Shown here one piece after another: positions 25,694 to 34,753 of a stretch of 64,000 nt of DNA (positions are counted from its first letter, which is position 1; each line of letters starts with the position of its first letter). A program made the translations under genes and the position numbers. The stretch comes from Abyssibius alkaniclasticus (GTDB lineage: Bacteria > Pseudomonadota > Alphaproteobacteria > Rhodobacterales > Rhodobacteraceae). The stretch lies in assembly GCF_020447305.1 (NCBI RefSeq), contig NZ_CP095732.1, positions 1,954,501-2,018,500 on the forward strand, read 5' to 3'. The notes beneath the pieces are model-generated. The model worked only from the letters and a program-made list of their open reading frames with translations. It was not told the DNA's origin and made no database searches.

Positions 25694-26324
25694 CATTCTG
25701 ACATTGTCGCAATGGTTGTCACCCAGCTTTCCGGTGGGGGCTTTCGCCTATTCGCACGGGCTGGAAACGGAAATCCAGGCGGGCAGGCTGAACAGCGCAA
25801 GCGGCCTGCAAGACTGGCTTGCCGATATTCTGGAACATGGCGCGGGCAGGTCTGATTGCATTTTGCTGCGCGCCGCTCATGCCTGTGACGATCTGGAAAC
25901 GCTTGCGCATGTCGAGGCGACGGCACGGGCTTTTGCACCGGGTGCCGAACGGTTGCGCGAAACGCAACTGCAAGGCGCAGCCTTTGGCGAAACCGTTGCA
26001 GCCATCTGGACCGCGGCGCAGCCAGAGCTGAGCTATCCGGTTGCGCTGGGGCGCGCCGCGCGTCTGTGCGGCATAGACCCGTCGCTTGCGGCTGCGCTGT
26101 ATTTGCAGGCTTTCGCCAGCAATCTGGTTTCTGTGGCGGTGCGCCTTGTGCCGCTTGGCCAGACCGAGGGGCAAAGGGTGCTGGCTGCGCTGGCCCCGCT
26201 TTGCCAGACCCTGGCCGCAGCCAGCAATGGCACCGGGCTTGACGATCTGAGCAGCAGCGCCTTCATGTCTGACATTGCCGCCATGCGGCATGAAACACTC
26301 AACCACAGGATATTTCGCTCATGA
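25683..26324 (+). CDS. ureF: urease accessory protein UreF
   Basis: This is a helical accessory protein that, bound to UreD, recruits the UreG GTPase. The start at 25683 gives [20 protein letters not shown], the recognisable UreF opening, followed by [16 protein letters not shown]. It overlaps the end of ureE by 11 bases, so translation is coupled. An in-frame upstream start lies deep inside ureE and is not needed. The length of 213 residues is normal. Confidence 0.94.
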   Translation: MITDILTLSQWLSPSFPVGAFAYSHGLETEIQAGRLNSASGLQDWLADILEHGAGRSDCILLRAAHACDDLETLAHVEATARAFAPGAERLRETQLQGAAFGETVAAIWTAAQPELSYPVALGRAARLCGIDPSLAAALYLQAFASNLVSVAVRLVPLGQTEGQRVLAALAPLCQTLAAASNGTGLDDLSSSAFMSDIAAMRHETLNHRIFRS

Positions 26325-26938
26325 CCCAAATGAATGGCCCGTTGCGCCTGGGCATTGGCGGCCCGGTCGGGGCTGGCAAAACCACGCTGACAGCCGCCAT
26401 TGCGCGCGCCCTGCACCCAAAAATTTCGGTGGGTGTCATTACCAATGACATTTATACGCAAGAGGATGCCGAGGCGCTGATGCGTATGCAGATCCTGCCA
26501 CAAGACCGCGTTATCGGTGTTGAAACCGGCGGATGCCCGCATACGGCGATCCGCGAAGATGCATCAATCAATCTGGCGGCGATTGCGGAACTGCGCAAGC
26601 GCCATAGCCCGCTTGACCTGGTCATCATCGAAAGCGGCGGCGACAACCTGTCGGCCACGTTCAGCCCGGAACTCGCCGATCTGACGATCTATGTGATCGA
26701 TGTTGCCGCGGGCGAGGAGATTCCGCGCAAAGGCGGCCCGGCCATTACCAAATCCGGCCTGCTGGTCATCAACAAGACCGACCTTGCGCCCCATGTCGGC
26801 GCCTCACTCGATGTCATGCGCCGCGACAGTCTGCGAATGCGCGGCGACAAACCCTTTGTATTCAACTCGTTCCGCACCAATGAAGGGCTGGACGCCATTC
26901 TGGATTTCATCATCGTGCAAGGCGGGCTGAATGCCTGA
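26321..26938 (+). CDS. ureG: urease accessory GTPase UreG
   Basis: This is a SIMIBI-class GTPase that powers nickel insertion. The P-loop [13 protein letters not shown] lies at about residues 11-23, the conserved nickel site [17 protein letters not shown] at about 66-82, and the nucleotide specificity motif VINKTDLA near 148. The length of 205 residues is complete. The gene overlaps ureF by ATGA and ends the urease operon; the next gene converges from the other strand 42 bases on. Confidence 0.96.
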   Translation: MTQMNGPLRLGIGGPVGAGKTTLTAAIARALHPKISVGVITNDIYTQEDAEALMRMQILPQDRVIGVETGGCPHTAIREDASINLAAIAELRKRHSPLDLVIIESGGDNLSATFSPELADLTIYVIDVAAGEEIPRKGGPAITKSGLLVINKTDLAPHVGASLDVMRRDSLRMRGDKPFVFNSFRTNEGLDAILDFIIVQGGLNA

Positions 26939-26980
26939 CCTCAGGCGCATTGCCCCGCAGAGCGGCCGCAAATCTGCTGC

Positions 26981-27361
26981 CTAAAGATCGAAGCTGCGTT
27001 TTGAAAGTTGCAGCCCGGCAATCGGCGCGCCCTCGTTCAGGCGCCAGGCTTGCAGGGTAAAGCTGCGCTGGCCGGCCTGGTGCATCGGGTCGGCTTCGGC
27101 CAGGGCGCGGGCGGCTGCAAGGTCGGTGGCGGCATAGATGATAAGCCCTGCACCCGACATTTCTGTGCCGCTGGCATTGGATAACGGGCCTGCCAGAAAA
27201 AGCTCGCCGCGCGCTTCGAGCTTTTGTTGATAGGCCAGATGTGCGGCCAGCAGTTCGGGCGCTGGCGGGCCGTCTTTGGCGGGGCTGGTCATGCAGGCGA
27301 AAACCTGTTTGGCCAGCGCGCCGCGCTTGCGGCAGATATCTCCATATGCGTTCCAGTCCAT
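26981..27361 (-). CDS. YCII-related (YciI-like) domain protein
   Basis: This 126-residue protein has the ferredoxin-like YCII fold pattern: LAAHLAYQQKLEARGELFLAGPLSNASG (residues about 38-65), then ADPMHQAG near 90, with the conserved His in the HLAYQQKL segment. Family members are linked to small-molecule turnover, but no general reaction is known. Its start overlaps the matB stop by one base, so it is the last gene of the leftward malonate operon. Its role there is unknown. Confidence 0.75.
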   Translation of the reverse strand: MDWNAYGDICRKRGALAKQVFACMTSPAKDGPPAPELLAAHLAYQQKLEARGELFLAGPLSNASGTEMSGAGLIIYAATDLAAARALAEADPMHQAGQRSFTLQAWRLNEGAPIAGLQLSKRSFDL

Positions 27362-28824
27362 CAGCTTGCTCCTGTAAAATTGCGCCTAAGCTCGTTCTTT
27401 TGCACCTTGCCCATTGTGTTGCGCGGCAGCTCGGGCAGGAAATGCAGGCTGCGCGGGGTTTTGAAACGCGCCAGATTGGGCGCAAGCGCGGCAAGAATCG
27501 CCTCGGCATCGGCGGTTGCGCCGGGCCTAAGCACAATCGCTGCGGCCACGGCTTCGCCCAGATCGGGGTGGGGAATGCCGAACACCGCGCTTTCCAGAAC
27601 CCCGGGCAGCGCATCGATCAGGGTTTCAATCTCTTTGGGATAGATGTTGAACCCGCCGGATATGACCAGATCTTTTTCGCGGCCCACGATAGAGAGGTAG
27701 CCATCGGCATCGATCTGGCCAAGATCGCCGGTGATGAACCAGCCATCGGGCGCAAAGGTTTCGGCGGTTTTTTCGGGGTTGCGCCAATAGCCGGGGGTGA
27801 CATTGGGGCCGGTCACTTCGATTGCGCCGATCCCCTGATCGTCGGGTCGGGCCAGACGCAGCGAAACCCCCGCAAGCGGCTTGCCAACCGTGCCCGCCTT
27901 GCGCGCGCCGGCATAGGGGTTCGAGGTGATCATATTGGTTTCGGTCATGCCATAACGTTCCAGAATGGCATGGCCGGTGCGCGCTTGAAACGCGGCATGG
28001 GTTTCGGCCAGAAGCGGGGCCGAGCCGGAAATGACAAGCCGCATATGCGCCATTGCGGCGCGCTCGAAACGGTCATCGCCAAGCATACGGGTGTAGAAGG
28101 TCGGCACGCCCATCATTGTGGTGGCACGCGGCAGGGCCGCTGCGATATCGCCAAGGTCGAAGGCGGGCAGAAAGATCATATCTGCGCCAGCGGCCAGCGT
28201 GATATTGGTCGCCACGAACAGCCCGTGAGTATGGAAAATCGGCAGGGCATGAATGAGCGTATCGCTAGGTTGATAATGCCATTCCGCTTGCAGCGCACGC
28301 GCATTCGAGATGAGGTTTTCATGCGTGAGCATGGCACCTTTGGAGCGGCCCGTCGTGCCCGATGTATACAGGATTGCTGCCAGATCATCGGGCTTGCGCG
28401 GGCAGGGGGGCAGGGGCGCGAGGCTGGTTTCGGTCAGATCAGACGGGCTGGCCAGCGGCACATTGCGCGCTTGTGCAACGCCGCGCGCGGCCTGGGTTGA
28501 GGCATCGAGGATAAGCAGGGCCGGTGCGGCATCGTCCAGAAAGTAATCAATCTCGGCCGGGGTGTAGCCGGTGTTCAGCGGCACGAAAACGCCACCCGCA
28601 AAGACGGTGGCCAGATACAGGATCAGCCCTTCGGGGGCTTTGGCGATCTGGCACAAAACCCGGTCGCCCGGTTTGACGCCCTGTGCGGCAAGTGCTGCGG
28701 CGGTGCGCGCCACTTTTGCCCGCAGCGCCCCATAGCTTATCGTCTCGCCATCGAGCGTGCTTAGAAACGGCGCCTCATCGGGCTGCGCGCTGAGCAGCGC
28801 GTGGTGCAAGGGGTTCATGGTCAT
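27361..28824 (-). CDS. matB: malonyl-CoA synthetase MatB (acyl-CoA ligase family)
   Basis: This is an ANL-superfamily adenylate-forming ligase that converts malonate, CoA and ATP to malonyl-CoA in the cytoplasm. Motifs: the P-loop-like ILYTSGTTGRSKGAMLTHEN near residues 149-168, ERYGMTETNM near 282, GWFITGDLGQID near 373, and the C-terminal lysine motif PRNTMGKVQKNELR near 468. The length of 487 residues fits MatB. Assignment to malonate rather than another short acid rests on the adjacent malonyl-CoA decarboxylase, which overlaps its start by four bases, and on the TRAP transporter opposite. Confidence 0.87.
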   Translation of the reverse strand: MTMNPLHHALLSAQPDEAPFLSTLDGETISYGALRAKVARTAAALAAQGVKPGDRVLCQIAKAPEGLILYLATVFAGGVFVPLNTGYTPAEIDYFLDDAAPALLILDASTQAARGVAQARNVPLASPSDLTETSLAPLPPCPRKPDDLAAILYTSGTTGRSKGAMLTHENLISNARALQAEWHYQPSDTLIHALPIFHTHGLFVATNITLAAGADMIFLPAFDLGDIAAALPRATTMMGVPTFYTRMLGDDRFERAAMAHMRLVISGSAPLLAETHAAFQARTGHAILERYGMTETNMITSNPYAGARKAGTVGKPLAGVSLRLARPDDQGIGAIEVTGPNVTPGYWRNPEKTAETFAPDGWFITGDLGQIDADGYLSIVGREKDLVISGGFNIYPKEIETLIDALPGVLESAVFGIPHPDLGEAVAAAIVLRPGATADAEAILAALAPNLARFKTPRSLHFLPELPRNTMGKVQKNELRRNFTGAS

Positions 28825-30089
28825 GCGGTGGTGGCTCCTTTGGTGGTGAGGCGGCTGCGCACGGCGCGGGCGGAGGCAATTTCGCCCGAGGCGGCAAAGG
28901 CCTCGTGCCGCGTTTCAACCTTGTCCAGATCATAAAGATAATTGACCATAAGCCCGTGGCTTTGTGCCAGCCCCTTTGGTGAAAGATCGGCACCCGCATT
29001 CAGCCGGTGCAATTCGGCGCCATTGCCAAGGTGGAACCGCGCAACCGGGTCAAGCGGGCGGCCGGCAGTATCCTTGGCGGTAAGCAGGTAATCGGCGGCC
29101 GCGCCCAGCAGGGCATTCGCATCTTTGGCCAGTGTTTCGGGCTTCAATCCTTGCGCCTCTGTCCAGCGATGCAGGCCGGGCACGGGTGACAATGTTGCGA
29201 ACATCCGCAGGCCGGGCAGTTCCGATTTCAGATCACCGGCAACCTGCTTGATCAGGAATGCGCCAAAGGACACCCCGGCCAGGCCGGCCTGACAGTTGGA
29301 AATTGAATAGAAAATTGCGCTATCAGCCTCTTCGGGGGGCAGGACCGGGCGCGGCACGTCCAAAATGTCATGAATGGCGCTGGCAAGGCCCTTGGTCAGC
29401 GCCACCTCGACGAAAATCAGCGGCTCATCCGGCAATGCGGGGTGAAAAAAGGCAAAACACCGCCTGTCGGGCGAAGCAACGCGCTGGCGCAGATCGTCCC
29501 AGGTGTCGATGGCGTGAACGGCCTCATAGGCGATGATTTTTTCAAGAACGGCGGCGGGGGTCTGCCAGTCGATCCGTGCGGGCACCAGAAAACCGCGGTT
29601 GAACCAGCTTCGCAGCAGGTGGCGCATATCGGTATCGATCGGCGCAAGGCTGGGGTCTTTGCGCAGGGTCAGCAGCAGGCGGCGGCGGAATTCGACCAGC
29701 CGCGCCGTGCCGCGCGGGGCGGCGTTCAGGCGGCGAAACAGTTCCTGTCGGGGCGGCTCTGCGGCGTCTTGCAAGGCTTTGAGCGCAGCGGGGGCTTTCG
29801 CTTTCACCGCACTTGCAGCGGCGATAATCGCGTCGGTATCAACCTCGAACTGGTCACGCAACGCGATGCACAGCGCAGCAAAGCCATCATCGTCCAGCCC
29901 TTCGATCAGCGTCAGCACGCGGTCGGCTATCGCAAGGCCCGAAACCTCGCCGCGCGTTGTCAGCAGCAGGCGGCTGAGCGCGACAGGGTCATCCTGCGCG
30001 CGGCTCAGCCCGTCGCCCCAAAGCCGGTTCAGCGTTGCGGGGCCAAGGACATTGCGCAGAATCCAGGAAAATGAATTGTCTTTTGGCAT
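28821..30089 (-). CDS. malonyl-CoA decarboxylase
   Basis: This enzyme decarboxylates malonyl-CoA to acetyl-CoA, completing malonate use. The start at 30089 (MPKDNSFSWILRNVLGPATL) follows GGAG by 8 bases; the longer in-frame form would reach into the divergent promoter and is rejected. Family segments are HPALPDEPLIFVEVAL near 220, YSISNCQAGLAGVSFGAFLI near 265, TLSPVPGLHRW near 300, and ARFHLGNGAELHRLNAGAD near 365. The length of 422 residues is typical of the bacterial MatA type. It is the first gene of the leftward malonate unit. Confidence 0.93.
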   Translation of the reverse strand: MPKDNSFSWILRNVLGPATLNRLWGDGLSRAQDDPVALSRLLLTTRGEVSGLAIADRVLTLIEGLDDDGFAALCIALRDQFEVDTDAIIAAASAVKAKAPAALKALQDAAEPPRQELFRRLNAAPRGTARLVEFRRRLLLTLRKDPSLAPIDTDMRHLLRSWFNRGFLVPARIDWQTPAAVLEKIIAYEAVHAIDTWDDLRQRVASPDRRCFAFFHPALPDEPLIFVEVALTKGLASAIHDILDVPRPVLPPEEADSAIFYSISNCQAGLAGVSFGAFLIKQVAGDLKSELPGLRMFATLSPVPGLHRWTEAQGLKPETLAKDANALLGAAADYLLTAKDTAGRPLDPVARFHLGNGAELHRLNAGADLSPKGLAQSHGLMVNYLYDLDKVETRHEAFAASGEIASARAVRSRLTTKGATTA

Positions 30090-30122
30090 CGACGCGCTCC
30101 GCTTGCTTCGATGCCATGATAA

Positions 30123-30134
30123 AAAATCGATTTT
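30123..30134. promoter_or_regulatory. candidate operator of the malonate GntR regulator, site 1
   Basis: AAAATCGATTTT is a perfect 12-bp palindrome in the divergent promoter between the malonyl-CoA decarboxylase and FAH-hydrolase genes, just upstream of a TTGACA box. Its 10-bp core AAATCGATTT recurs before the GntR gene at 36364. Confidence 0.6.
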
Positions 30135-30137
30135 AAT

Positions 30138-30166
30138 TTGACAACTCGTTTTATTTGGGGAATCTT
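30138..30166 (+). promoter_or_regulatory. candidate promoter of the rightward malonate/TRAP operon
   Basis: TTGACA at 30138-30143 is a perfect -35 box; AATCTT at 30161-30166, 17 bases on, is a weak -10. The palindrome at 30123-30134 abuts the -35 element. A GAAAGGGA ribosome site and the start at 30193 follow. Confidence 0.5.
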
Positions 30167-30192
30167 GTTGGCAACACGAAAGGGACGAATCC

Positions 30193-31056
30193 ATGAAATT
30201 GTTAACTGGCATTGCACCCGGTCAGGGCAAACCCCAGGTTTTTGCGGTGATCGACGCGCGCGCTGTGGTGTTGGGCGATGGTGATCTGGCTGAAATCATT
30301 GCCACCAACGCCGCCAATGGCAGCCTGCCCAGCCCCAAGCCAGACGCGCCCAGCTATGATGTGGCGCAAATTACACCTTCGCTGGTTCTGGGGCGACCGG
30401 GCAAAATTGTTTGCCTTGGGTTGAACTATGCCGAACATGCGCGCGAAGGCGGCTATGCCGTGCCGGATTACCCTGCCATGTTCTTGCGCGCCGCAACCTC
30501 GATGATTGCCGCCGAAGCGCCGATGATCCTGCCCAATGCCTCGGTTACGTTTGACTACGAGGCCGAGTTGATGGTGATTATCGGCAAGGGCGGCCGCCAT
30601 ATTGCGGCAGAAAACGCGCTGGAGCATGTGTTTGGCTATTCCACCTTCAACGATGGGTCGGTGCGCGAATACCAGCGCAAAACCCACCAATGGACGGCGG
30701 GCAAGAATTTTGACGGCACAGGCGCGGTTGGCCCCTATGTTGTAACCCCGGACGAGGTGCCAGCGGGCGCTGCCGGTTTGCAGATCAGCACCAGGCTGAA
30801 TGGCCGTGTGCTGCAAAACAGCAATACATCCGACATGATTTTCCCCGTTGCGCGCACCATTGCGATCGTGTCGGAAATCATGACGCTAGAGCCGGGCGAC
30901 ATGATTGCTTTTGGCACGCCGCCGGGTGTGGGCCATGCGCGCGATCCGCAGGTCTGGATGAAGGCGGGCGATGTGGTCGAGGTTGAGATCGAGGGCATCG
31001 GCATTTGCCGCAACCCGATTGTGGCCGAGAATGACCAGCAGGTGGCTGCACAATGA
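30193..31056 (+). CDS. fumarylacetoacetate hydrolase (FAH) family protein
   Basis: Members of this family hydrolyse or isomerise 2-oxo/2,4-dioxo acids and some decarboxylate. The 287-residue protein has the N-terminal lobe followed by the catalytic barrel: IVCLGLNYAEHAREGG near 72-87 with the usual histidine, DYEAELMVIIGKGGRHI near 117-133 supplying acidic metal ligands, and the C-terminal GDMIAFGTPPGVG near 235-247. The exact substrate is unknown; acylpyruvate- or oxaloacetate-type acids are possible. It starts the rightward malonate-associated operon and overlaps the next gene by ATGA. Confidence 0.82.
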   Translation: MKLLTGIAPGQGKPQVFAVIDARAVVLGDGDLAEIIATNAANGSLPSPKPDAPSYDVAQITPSLVLGRPGKIVCLGLNYAEHAREGGYAVPDYPAMFLRAATSMIAAEAPMILPNASVTFDYEAELMVIIGKGGRHIAAENALEHVFGYSTFNDGSVREYQRKTHQWTAGKNFDGTGAVGPYVVTPDEVPAGAAGLQISTRLNGRVLQNSNTSDMIFPVARTIAIVSEIMTLEPGDMIAFGTPPGVGHARDPQVWMKAGDVVEVEIEGIGICRNPIVAENDQQVAAQ

Positions 31057-31709
31057 CATTGCAGCCCCGACAAGATGCACGCGCGCTGGCGCAGGCCGAT
31101 ATCCGGGCCTTGCGCGCGGAATGCGCACAGCTAGATCAGGCCGGGCTCGACCTTATTCTTACGCGGGCGCGTTCGCATTATGCCTGGAGCGACCGCGACG
31201 TAAGCGATGAGCAGCTTCGCCGCCTTTACGACATTACCCGGCAGGGCGCGACCAGCATGAATTGCAGCCCGGCGCGCTTTGTGTTTGTGCGCAGCCCCGA
31301 GGGCAAGGAAAAGCTGGCAAAAGCCCTCAAGCCCAAGAATGTGCCAAAGCTGATGGGCGCGCCTGTTACGGTGATCATCGCCGAAGATCTGAATTTTTGG
31401 GAGCGGCTGGACTATCTGTTCCCGCATGAAGACCGCAAGCACCTGTTTCGCGGCAAGGATGACTATATTTCGGAGACGGCGGCACGAAATGCAACATTGC
31501 AAGGCGGCTATATGATGATTGCCGCCCGCGCGATGGGGCTGGATTGCGGCCCGATGTCGGGCTTTAGCAACGCCGTTGTTGATGAGATGTTTTTTGCGGG
31601 CACGAGCTTGCGTTCCAACTTTCTGCTGAATCTCGGCTATGCTGATGAATCGGCCGTGTTTCCAAAATTGCCCAGGCTGCCGTTTGAGGAGGCGTGCAGC
31701 TTTTCATAG
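31053..31709 (+). CDS. RutE-like nitroreductase-family protein (malonic semialdehyde reductase type)
   Basis: This is an FMN-dependent reductase of the RutE/HadB group, which reduces malonic semialdehyde to 3-hydroxypropionate in the Rut pyrimidine pathway. Matching segments are GATSMNCSPARFVFVRSPEG near 65-84, LMGAPVTVIIAED near 100-112, GLDCGPMSGFSNAVVDEMFF near 163-182, and the end LPRLPFEEACSF, all close to RutE as I know it. An N-terminal extension of about 20 residues is present. Its presence among malonate genes suggests reduction of malonic semialdehyde or a similar C3 aldehyde; true substrate unproven. Confidence 0.78.
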   Translation: MTLQPRQDARALAQADIRALRAECAQLDQAGLDLILTRARSHYAWSDRDVSDEQLRRLYDITRQGATSMNCSPARFVFVRSPEGKEKLAKALKPKNVPKLMGAPVTVIIAEDLNFWERLDYLFPHEDRKHLFRGKDDYISETAARNATLQGGYMMIAARAMGLDCGPMSGFSNAVVDEMFFAGTSLRSNFLLNLGYADESAVFPKLPRLPFEEACSFS

Positions 31710-31769
31710 GTCTGCAAGGCCCGGGATCGGGCGGCGCAGACATCATAACTGGATCGGGAGGACCAGACC

Positions 31770-32858
31770 ATGACACTGAAACTCAATCGACGCACAGTCC
31801 TGGCGGGCACGGCATCGGCGGCGGCGCTGAGTATGCTCGCAACACCCATGCTGGCCCAGGGCCGCACGGTTACGGTGATTGACGGCTACCCAGACCGCTC
31901 GATGTGGCTGCAAGAGCTTTCAAACTACTTTTTGCCGGAAGTGAACCGCCGCCTGGAAGCCGCCGGGCTTGAGGCCATGAACTTTCAGGAAAGCTATGGC
32001 GGCTCCATCGTCAACCCGCGCGGCGTCATGGAAGGTCTGCGCCTCGGGCTGGGCGATATGGGGATCGTGACCACGATTTTCCACGCCTCTGAACTGCCAA
32101 GCCAGGCAATTGCGGCGGTCACGCCGTTCATTTCATCCGATGCCCGGATCGTGGCGCGCGCGATTGATGAAATCGCCGCAGAATTTCCGGATATGGTGGC
32201 GGAATTTGCCGCGGAAAACCAGGTGTATCTTGCAACCGGCGTGGTGCTGGATACCTATCAGATTTTTGCGAACCGGCCGCTGAATTCATTGGAAGATCTG
32301 AAAGACCTCAAGGTTGCCGGGGCCGGGTATAACCTGCGCTATCTTGAAGGGATCGAGGGTGCGGTTGGTGTGCGCGGCGGTCTGACCGACTTTTACAACA
32401 TGGTCCAGACCGGCGTGACCGAAGCGGCCATGCTCTGGCCCGAGGCGGCAAACACCTTCGCCATTGCCGAGGTTGCACCCTATATGCTGCGCGCCAATCT
32501 GGGTGCGGTGAACACAAAATCGCTGACGGTGAATGCCGATTTCTGGGCAACGCTAAGCCCCGAAGTGCAGGCCATTTTGCGCGAAGTGGCGGTAGAGTAT
32601 CGTGACCGGCTTGCAGAAGTCGCTATGGAAACCGCCGCAAGCTCCGAGGCGGCCTATGTCGCCGCGGGTGGCACGATTGCCGATCTGTCCGATGAAGACC
32701 GCGCGGCCTGGGCGGCGGCAATGCCGAATATCGCACAGGAATGGGCCGCCGGGCTGGATGCGGCCGGCAAGAACGGCTCGGCCATGCTGTCGGCCTATAT
32801 CGGCAAGCTGATCGCGGCGGGCGAGACCCCGGCGCGCAACTGGGCGACCGAGGCTTAA
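31770..32858 (+). CDS. TRAP transporter solute-binding protein (DctP family)
   Basis: This is the periplasmic receptor of a tripartite ATP-independent transporter. The 362-residue precursor begins with a twin-arginine-like signal (LNRRTVLAGTASAAALS, cleavage near MLA-QG). DctP features follow, such as SYGGSIVNPRGVMEGLRLGL (the ligand-strand region) and LNSLEDLKDLKVAG near 170-184. The ribosome site GGGAGG lies about 9 bases before the ATG. It is followed by DctQ and DctM subunits. By analogy with the malonate TRAP system MatPQM of Sinorhizobium meliloti, and by the adjacent malonyl-CoA genes, malonate is the likely ligand. Confidence 0.85.
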   Translation: MTLKLNRRTVLAGTASAAALSMLATPMLAQGRTVTVIDGYPDRSMWLQELSNYFLPEVNRRLEAAGLEAMNFQESYGGSIVNPRGVMEGLRLGLGDMGIVTTIFHASELPSQAIAAVTPFISSDARIVARAIDEIAAEFPDMVAEFAAENQVYLATGVVLDTYQIFANRPLNSLEDLKDLKVAGAGYNLRYLEGIEGAVGVRGGLTDFYNMVQTGVTEAAMLWPEAANTFAIAEVAPYMLRANLGAVNTKSLTVNADFWATLSPEVQAILREVAVEYRDRLAEVAMETAASSEAAYVAAGGTIADLSDEDRAAWAAAMPNIAQEWAAGLDAAGKNGSAMLSAYIGKLIAAGETPARNWATEA

Positions 32859-32861
32859 CCG

Positions 32862-33413
32862 GTGCCCGCAACTTTTACCCGCGCCGTCAATGCGGTGGCG
32901 CGGGGCTTGTCCCTAGTTGCCAAAATCGCCAATGCCACCGGCACGCTGGTTGTTCTGGCGCTTGTCGTGCTGATCAACAGCGATGTTGTGGCGCGCAACC
33001 TGTTCAATGACCCTTTCGAGGGCACCTATGAACTGGTGCAGTTTCTGATGGTGATGATCGTCTTTTTGCAATTGCCCGACGTGATCCGCATCAACCGGCT
33101 GACCCGGTCCGACGGTTTGCTGGCGGTTCTGGCCGAAAGGCGGCCCGAGATTGCCCGGTTCTTCGCGCGGCTGATTGATGCCATATCGTCTGTATTCATG
33201 GCGCTGATCGCAATCGCGGTTTGGCCGGAATTCCTGCGCTCGTGGGACTCCGGTTCGTTCATGGGCACGCCGGGTATCTTCACCGCGCCGAACTGGCCGA
33301 TTCACCTGGCCATATTCTGTTCATGCGTGCTTGCCGCGCTCATCTTCTTGGCCAAGGCCATTACCGGAAAGCGGCGCCCGGAACGCCTGCATTTGGAGGA
33401 ATCGGGCGCATGA
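32862..33413 (+). CDS. TRAP transporter small membrane subunit (DctQ family)
   Basis: This 183-residue four-helix membrane protein bridges the binding protein and the large permease. It starts at GTG 32862 (MPATFTRAVNAVARGLSLVA), three bases after the dctP-like stop. The DctQ hallmark DVVARNLFNDPFEGTYELVQ spans about 42-61, followed by the QLPDVIRINRL stretch. Four hydrophobic segments are apparent at about 22-42, 55-75, 103-123 and 146-170. Its stop overlaps the dctM-like start. Confidence 0.88.
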   Translation: MPATFTRAVNAVARGLSLVAKIANATGTLVVLALVVLINSDVVARNLFNDPFEGTYELVQFLMVMIVFLQLPDVIRINRLTRSDGLLAVLAERRPEIARFFARLIDAISSVFMALIAIAVWPEFLRSWDSGSFMGTPGIFTAPNWPIHLAIFCSCVLAALIFLAKAITGKRRPERLHLEESGA

Positions 33414-34729
33414 GTCCCTTTGAAATTGGCCTGATCTCTGTCGTGGCTATGGTGCTGATGATCTATCTTGGGGTCTATATCCCCATCGCGCTGGGCGTTG
33501 TGTCTTTCGTGACGATCTGGATCATCCGCGACAATATCACCCTGCCAATGGCGCTGCTGAAAGTGGCGGTTGGCGATAGTGTGAAACAATATTCCTTTGC
33601 AACCATTCCCCTGTTCACCTTCATGGGGCTGATCGTGTCCAGGGCGGGCCTGGGTGAAGATGTCTACAAGGTCATGAACACGCTGTTTCATCGTGTGTTG
33701 GGCGGGGTTGGCATGGCCACGGTGGGCGCGAATGCGCTGTTTGCGGCAGTTACCGGCAGTTCCATCGCCTCGGCCTCGGTGTTTACCAAGGTTGCCGTGC
33801 CCGAAATGATGAAGCTCAACTACAACAAGCGTTTTGCGGTTGGGGTTGTTGCCGGCTCGTCGGTTCTGGGCATGATCATCCCGCCCTCGGCCATGCTGAT
33901 CATCTATGCGATTGTTGCCGAACAATCGGTCGGGCATATGTTTCTGGCCGGTATCATCCCCGGCATTCTGCTTTCAGCCGCCTATATTGCCGCGATTTTC
34001 ATCATGGCGAAATTCTGGCCGAATTTTGTGGTGAATGGCGGCAAGATGGCTGCGCAGGAAAGCCGCGAATTGCTGAGCGCCGGGCAACTTGTGCTTTTGT
34101 GCCTGCCGCTGGTCGGGCTGGTGCTGACCGTGCTGGGCGGCATTTATACCGGCTGGCTTACGCCTGTTGAGGCAGGTGCTGCCGGGGCGGCTTTGGGGCT
34201 GCTCCTGGCCGTGGGGCGGCGCAAGATCAACCTGAAAGGGTTCTGGAACGCGCTGTTGGAAACCGGGCATATCACGGCCTCGATCCTGTTTCTGATCACG
34301 GCGGCCTCGATTTACAGCCGTATGCTTGGCATTGCGGGCATTCCCAATGCGCTGGGCGACTTTCTTGAAACCTATCAGCTGGGCTTTGCCGCCGTTATGG
34401 TCATGCTGGTTGTGCTGATGCTGTTTCTGGGCACTTTGCTTGACACAGCCTCGATCATTCTGATTGTTGTGCCGCTGTTCCTGCCGATCGTAGAGCCGCT
34501 GGGCGTGAGCCTTGTGTGGTTTGGCATCATCGTGGTGATCGGCGCTGAAATCGGCCTGCTCACCCCACCGCTTGGCATTTCCTGTTTCGTGATCAAAAGC
34601 ACAATCGATGACCCGAATGTCACGCTGAAAGACGTGTTCATGGGGGCGCTGCCCTTTGCGGGCGTCATGCTGGCGGTGCTGCTTATCCTGATCGAATTCC
34701 CGGTCCTGTCTACGGCCCTGTTGCCCTGA
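33410..34729 (+). CDS. TRAP transporter large permease subunit (DctM family)
   Basis: This is the sodium-coupled transport channel of the TRAP system, 439 residues with about a dozen membrane segments. The start at 33410 (MSPFEIGLISVVAMVLMIYL) overlaps the DctQ stop by ATGA. Family motifs are FATIPLFTFMGLIVSRAGLG near 60-79, TGSSIASASVFTKVAVPEM near 117-135, and the helix breaker PPSAMLIIYAIVAEQS near 160. The longer upstream frame overlaps dctQ and is rejected. The DctPQM set is complete. Confidence 0.93.
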   Translation: MSPFEIGLISVVAMVLMIYLGVYIPIALGVVSFVTIWIIRDNITLPMALLKVAVGDSVKQYSFATIPLFTFMGLIVSRAGLGEDVYKVMNTLFHRVLGGVGMATVGANALFAAVTGSSIASASVFTKVAVPEMMKLNYNKRFAVGVVAGSSVLGMIIPPSAMLIIYAIVAEQSVGHMFLAGIIPGILLSAAYIAAIFIMAKFWPNFVVNGGKMAAQESRELLSAGQLVLLCLPLVGLVLTVLGGIYTGWLTPVEAGAAGAALGLLLAVGRRKINLKGFWNALLETGHITASILFLITAASIYSRMLGIAGIPNALGDFLETYQLGFAAVMVMLVVLMLFLGTLLDTASIILIVVPLFLPIVEPLGVSLVWFGIIVVIGAEIGLLTPPLGISCFVIKSTIDDPNVTLKDVFMGALPFAGVMLAVLLILIEFPVLSTALLP

Positions 34730-34753
34730 TCCAATTGAAGAAGGAGGTTCGCA

